Shown: piece by piece, positions 59,391-64,000 of the stretch
How the letters are laid out: each line of letters starts with the position of its first letter
Numbering within the stretch: position 1 is the stretch's first letter
DNA from: Theocolax elegans
Lineage: Eukaryota; Arthropoda; Insecta; Hymenoptera; Cerocephalidae
DNA: 64,000 nucleotides
Direction: 5' to 3'
NCBI GenBank assembly: GCA_026168455.1
Contig: CM047425.1
Coordinates: 1,896,001 to 1,960,000, forward strand
Notes under the pieces: generated by a model
Seen by the model: the letters and a program-made list of their open reading frames with translations, nothing else
What the model was told of the DNA's origin: nothing
Databases searched by the model: none
Position numbers and translations under genes: made by a program

Positions 59391-61255
59391 CATACCAATC
59401 GGTCACTTACGTATATTTCGACAGAGAAGAAACTTAGGTTGAAAATTCGAAATCTCCTTCCACGTACAAGTGTTCCTAAACCCCGGAAATAATAACGAAA
59501 CGTATAGTGCACGAGAAAGTCTTTAAAAATCTTAAGGGATACATAAATCAATTAGCATAACGAAACCACGTCAATAAATCACCCTATAACTCGGTCTTTA
59601 CTTTCCCTTTGAATCTTTGACGTTTCCTTCACTCTCTTTATATCGCTCGAGGACGGAAAGAAACAAAAAAATAAGAAAGGAAAGAAAAAAAAAAGTAACG
59701 TCGTATACTTCTCTTCTTTTTTTTCTCTCTTAGACACTGGAAATTGCGCATGTGGCCAGTTAATTTAACGTTTCCTATTTTATCCCCTCTCTTAAAAAAA
59801 AACGTGGTTGGACCATCTGTGATTATCCTCGACTGTGTTATCGTATGCAGCTGAAGGATGCTGAGGCCCTTTTTCTTTTTTTTAAGGTGCATAAAAAAAG
59901 AGAAAAACGTTATAGGAAAGTTGTAGATTTTTAGTTGAAAATAATTTTGTTGCATTGAAATATTTTTATTATTGCGAGGATTGATTTTTTTTTATCATTA
60001 CTATACCTCATGATTTCCAGGAAATCTTTGAATTTTCTCTTTTTATAATGTTTAAGTTAATTACTTTTTAGTGCCGAAAATTTTGGTTATGTTACCGATA
60101 TATTTATGACATTAGAAAATTTCTTCTGGTAATAATACATATATTATTTTAATTGCTTTTCTGTGTAAAGTTTGTAATTTTACTTATAGTTTTTTAATAT
60201 TTTTTAGAAGGACGTATTGTTGGTGATTTTACCTAAATTTGAGGTAGAATTTTTCGTATAAAATTTCTGGAAAATATGCGTATATATTTTTAATAGAATT
60301 GTTGTTGTTATTTCCTGGTAAGTTTACGTAACTTAACCAACATTATTTCCATAAATTGTCTGTGTAACGTTGGTAATTTTACATATATATTTTTAAAATA
60401 TATTTTAAATCCTGACGTTCTGGTATGGTAATTATACTAAATTTTTTGAAAAACTTTTATAAATATCTACTGGTATAATTTAACTTCGTTATTGTAAATA
60501 TTTTATAGTAAATTTACCTGTGTATTTTTCAATAACCATTCTAAGCTCGATTTCGACAACTTTCGTAACTTATTACTGTAAATTGATAACACTGAATATT
60601 ACATTAAATTACAACAAAAAAATTCTAAAAGTTCGTCACTATAATAACCGCACTGCAAAATTTACCGAATATCTATATATTTATTGTAAGGTTACCTTTT
60701 TTCTAACGTTCGAGAAACAATCAGCAAAAATCCGCCGTTCTACAACAGAAGAAAACAGAATAGGATCACAATGGAAAAAAATACAAAAGAAAGAGCCGCA
60801 CCTCGCAATCAACGTAACTCTTGGCGCCATTTAATCGTCATGCGAGAGAGAGAATCGAATCACTGCACACGCGAAAAAGGAATAGAATAGCTACACGAGC
60901 AGCCTGTTGCTTTCACTATATGCAGACAAATAAAAGGAACCAAATCCACACGCGTTTAGCTAAACTTTAATTTTTATGTTTTTTTTTGTATAAAATTTAC
61001 TTGTGAATTATGAAGTTTTAGATGAATTGTCACTTAAATATTCAAAAGATTTTAAGCGAAATTATGGAAATTTATTTTTTCTAGCAACAGCTGAATGTCC
61101 CGCGAAACGGAAATTATATCACACATTATTTTCGAGAAAAATAATTTTTTTTATTAATTTTATAAATTTTTAGTTAATTGTTCCTGAACATTCGATTAAT
61201 GCGTGATCCATAAAAAAAAAGGTTACATGAAAACAACGACAAACGTGAATTTATT
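59391..61255. other. Mixed to AT-rich non-coding stretch
   Basis: 59400-59900 has an acceptor-like run (TTTTTTTTCTCTCTTAG, ending ~59732) followed by ~46 open codons of unrecognised sequence. 60000-60530 repeats words like GGTAATTTTAC(T/A)TATA and TTCTGGTA at ~150-bp intervals. 60830-60960 is slightly GC-richer. No gene supported. Confidence 0.35.
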
Positions 61256-62470
61256 TCCAAGTTTTTACTCAAATGTAAATTAAGATCGTTGAATTGATTT
61301 GATTCGATTTATGAATTAATATCTAAATAATTATGAACTGATATTTGAATCAATTTGATTCGCTTTGTTTCAAAAATTGAATTGAAAATTTGTGTAACTA
61401 AATTAATTTGTTTTAAATAATTTAGCAATAAATTATTAAATTAAAAAAAAGGTGGATTGGAGTAAAAATGAAATTTAGATCAAAATATCTAAATAGCTAG
61501 ATTCGATATTTTTTGAATTGAAATTACTTAATATAAATTATTATATGAACTGAAGAAAAAATTAGATTGGTATTTAAAACAAACTGATTTGAACTGTTTC
61601 ACGAACAAAATTAAAAATGTAAATTATCCTAAAAGCTTTTATAAAATATTTTTCCCCAGAAACTTGTTGTCTTCTCAAATATAATTTTGAATTACTTTAT
61701 GAATTGAACTGAAAATTTATTATTATAATTATTTAAAGTAATTAGTTCGATTTATTTAATGTAGTTATTTGAAAATTCGTTCAATTTATATTTCATGAAT
61801 TGAATTAAAAAAATTCTTATTAATTATTTAAAATAATTGACTTGATTTATTTCATGAGTTAAATTGAAATTTCGTTTTATTAAAGTGATTTGATTCAATA
61901 TTTATTTTATGAATTTAATTGAATATTCGTTTTATTCAAGTTATTTGATTCAATTTATATTTCATGAATTGAATTAAAAAAATTATTATTAGTTATTTAA
62001 AATAATTGATTCAATTTATTTTATTAATTAAATTGAAATTTCGTATTATTAAAGTGATTGATTCAATTTATATCTCATGAATCGAATTAAACAAATTTGT
62101 TTTTTAATCATTTAAAGTAATTAATTCGATTTGTTTCATGAATTGAATAGAAAATGTATTAATAATTAAAACTTAAAATACCACATTGTTTTGAGATATT
62201 GCTATTAATTCAGTCGAAAATACACATTGATTTAATATTACACCTTGAATTAAAGTAAAAATTCGCTTCAAAATCAGTTTGAACTATTTCACAAATTGAA
62301 TTAAATATTCAATAAAATCGTATTAGTAAAATACGTATTATAAAGAAAAAAAAAATTCAGTAACATCGAATCAAATTATTTCTGCAAGCATGTATATTTT
62401 AAATGAAAATTAAAAATTCGTTTGAGTTCATTCAAAACGAATTGAATTCAATTTATCTCCGGGATTGGAA
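61256..62470 (+). repeat. Degenerate ATTTGATTCAATTTAT/ATGAATTGAATT repeat tract
   Basis: The clearest part is ~61765-62150, where CAATTTATATTTCATGAATT followed by GAATTAAAAAAATT recurs at ~61778, ~61958 and (altered) ~62066. Between them are TTAAAGTGATTTGATTCAAT-like blocks. The composition and words match the 9000-10480 tract. Confidence 0.6.
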
Positions 62471-63700
62471 TTAGAAAGACAAAAAGAAAGTAGTTCGTCC
62501 TGAATCGTTGAATTCTCGCACAAAACATACGCCATATCTATATATATATATAAATTCCGTTTCTTTCACAAAAATGATTTATAAAAAAAAAAGAAATTAT
62601 AAAGTAGCCGAATATATAAACGACGAAAATGTCGAATTAATTTATATACCCACACACAAGTGGTTAATTGAACGTTATAACGAAAAAAATAGTGCGGTTG
62701 GATTTATTGGGCGGGCACAGGTGGCTCGATATCTCGACGACTCGATAATTACACGATATATATACAACCCGGTATAATTCGGAGCTCGTTGGCGCTACAC
62801 GTAACAACTCAATTCCGAAAGAAATTGATGCGCTTTTACGCACATATATATGTATACCAATCTACCGCCCACTTGTCGGCCCTGCAGATTGGAAATTGAG
62901 AGACGGCGAAACCGTTGAAAAGTTGCAATTATTCGAACTTCTTTCGAGGAGAATGTGTTGCAGTGACCGTTAGAAAAATTTAGTAAATATACCTGGTCAG
63001 TGTCCTGACCCCCGTCGATGAGATATTTTATACACGCATTTAAACCGTTCGTTACGCATGATAGATGTGTATATATATATATGCATGGACATTATGTCCG
63101 AAAAAGGATGTGTATATATATATTTTTAAAATTCATCCGGGTATATATATATGTGTGTGACGAAGGGTCGTTTCTCTACGTACCACCCCTTGAAGAATCT
63201 CCCTTCATCTCTTCTTTTTTTTTGACATATGCAGAGAGGAGAGCCATTGTTACGCGATTCCATATATGTGGAAGGGAGACCCGGTTTTTCCTATATACAT
63301 ATGAGCAATTATTGCGTGATGCATATATATATATGCAGAGTTTTGTATATATATGTAAGGTTTTTGCCCTCTGTACCTTTTCTCTTTTCTTTTTTTCCCC
63401 TTTTATATATATGTATATTCAAAATTCAGGGGGGTAGAGAGAGAGAGAATTGATTTTTATGTGAATCGTTAGGATTTTCGGTGGATTTCGGTTGGAGTCG
63501 GTTGGACACACGCGCGGTTTCGGTTCGTATATTTTCGGATTGATATTTCTATATATTTTATTGCCGCGAACGAGATATAGTTATTTATATTTGTATATAG
63601 ATATTTTATTTATTTTTTTATTGTCGATTTACAGGCCGGTTATTGGATTTTTGCGAATTTTGAGTTTTTTTCACCGTTAATTAATGCATCATGTTTCATG
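62471..63700. other. Mixed non-coding stretch, unassigned
   Basis: A plus-strand frame of 89 codons (62508-62777) and GC-richer sequence up to 63010 resemble other islands of the window, with no recognisable product. Beyond 63060 there are TA tracts and pyrimidine runs. Confidence 0.3.
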
Positions 63701-64000
63701 ATTATATGGATGTACAAAATTGTATTTTATGGGATTTCTGATATGATGTAAGTTATTTTAATTGACAGCATTTTTTATGATAAGGTCAGATATTTTAAGT
63801 AAGAGGCTTTTTTGATGTATGCAAGTCAGGAATGTTTATTTGACAACATTTTTTGATGTGGTTCGACTATTTTAACAGCGATCTTTAATAATCAGTAATA
63901 TGTATTTGATAGCGTTTTCTGATATATGATTGTATGGTGATGTTGATTAAAAGCATCTTTTATAATATGGCCAGAAATTTTTATTTAACAGGAAATTTTA
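63700..64000 (+). repeat. Degenerate ~65-75-bp repeat to the window edge
   Basis: Words such as TTGACA(G/A)CATTTTTT(A/G)ATG followed by ~25 bp and ATTTTAA recur near 63762, 63842, 63905 and 63950. It continues off the right edge. Confidence 0.4.

Noticed and set aside
60520..60834. 104-codon plus-strand open frame
   Set aside because: AT-driven composition, no domain, no splice or promoter context.

Overview
This is a strongly AT-rich eukaryotic window, most probably insect nuclear DNA. I lean towards a hymenopteran. The hints are frequent GGTTAGG-type words (the insect telomere unit is TTAGG), CpG-rich islands next to purine tracts, and decayed R1-clade and BEL/Pao retrotransposons together with Tc1-like and piggyBac-like short elements. 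The species guess is inference only. No prokaryotic gene organisation, rRNA, tRNA or CRISPR array is visible.

Only one host protein-coding segment is clear: positions 1-114 (+) hold the last exon of a protein that ends in a C2-domain-like segment and a TAA stop. A hairpin element lies 50 bp past the stop. The remaining ~63.6 kb looks like intergenic or very long intronic DNA packed with repeats. A few possible short exons and one core-promoter match (16898-16930) are listed at low confidence.

Layout: 580-2066 (-) is a dead BEL/Pao retrotransposon (gag pieces, zinc knuckle, integrase, with protease/RT/RNaseH deleted). 3395-5190 (-) is a dead R1-clade non-LTR element (ORF1 remnant with zinc knuckle, RT thumb and C-terminus), split by a dispersed dimeric repeat that recurs at ~32.1 and ~38.5 kb. 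9.0-10.5 kb is a GAATCGAT-rich degenerate repeat tract, with a similar one at 61.3-62.5 kb. 12.1-14.9 kb is a nest of foldback elements, including two copies of a CCCTAGTAGAAAT-ended MITE family that recurs through the window. 24.1-29.9 kb is a tandem segmental duplication whose second copy has gained a 139-bp MITE, a 1,091-bp Tc1-like foldback element (both with recognisable empty sites in the first copy) and a five-fold ~150-bp tandem expansion. 32.7-35.1 kb is a satellite with four monomer types in a higher-order order. 35.7-37.0 kb and 41.8-44.1 kb are two more tandem duplications, the latter with a TA tract of very different length in its two copies. 44.9-45.3 kb is a near-perfect 0.4-kb hairpin. 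50.1 kb carries a hammerhead-ribozyme-like motif of the type found in Penelope-like elements. 54.0 kb holds a GC-rich hairpin, and 57.7-59.4 kb is a tract of AGGTTA-type degenerate repeats.

There is no operon-like or multi-gene system here. The biological content is transposon turnover and local duplication downstream of, or between, genes.
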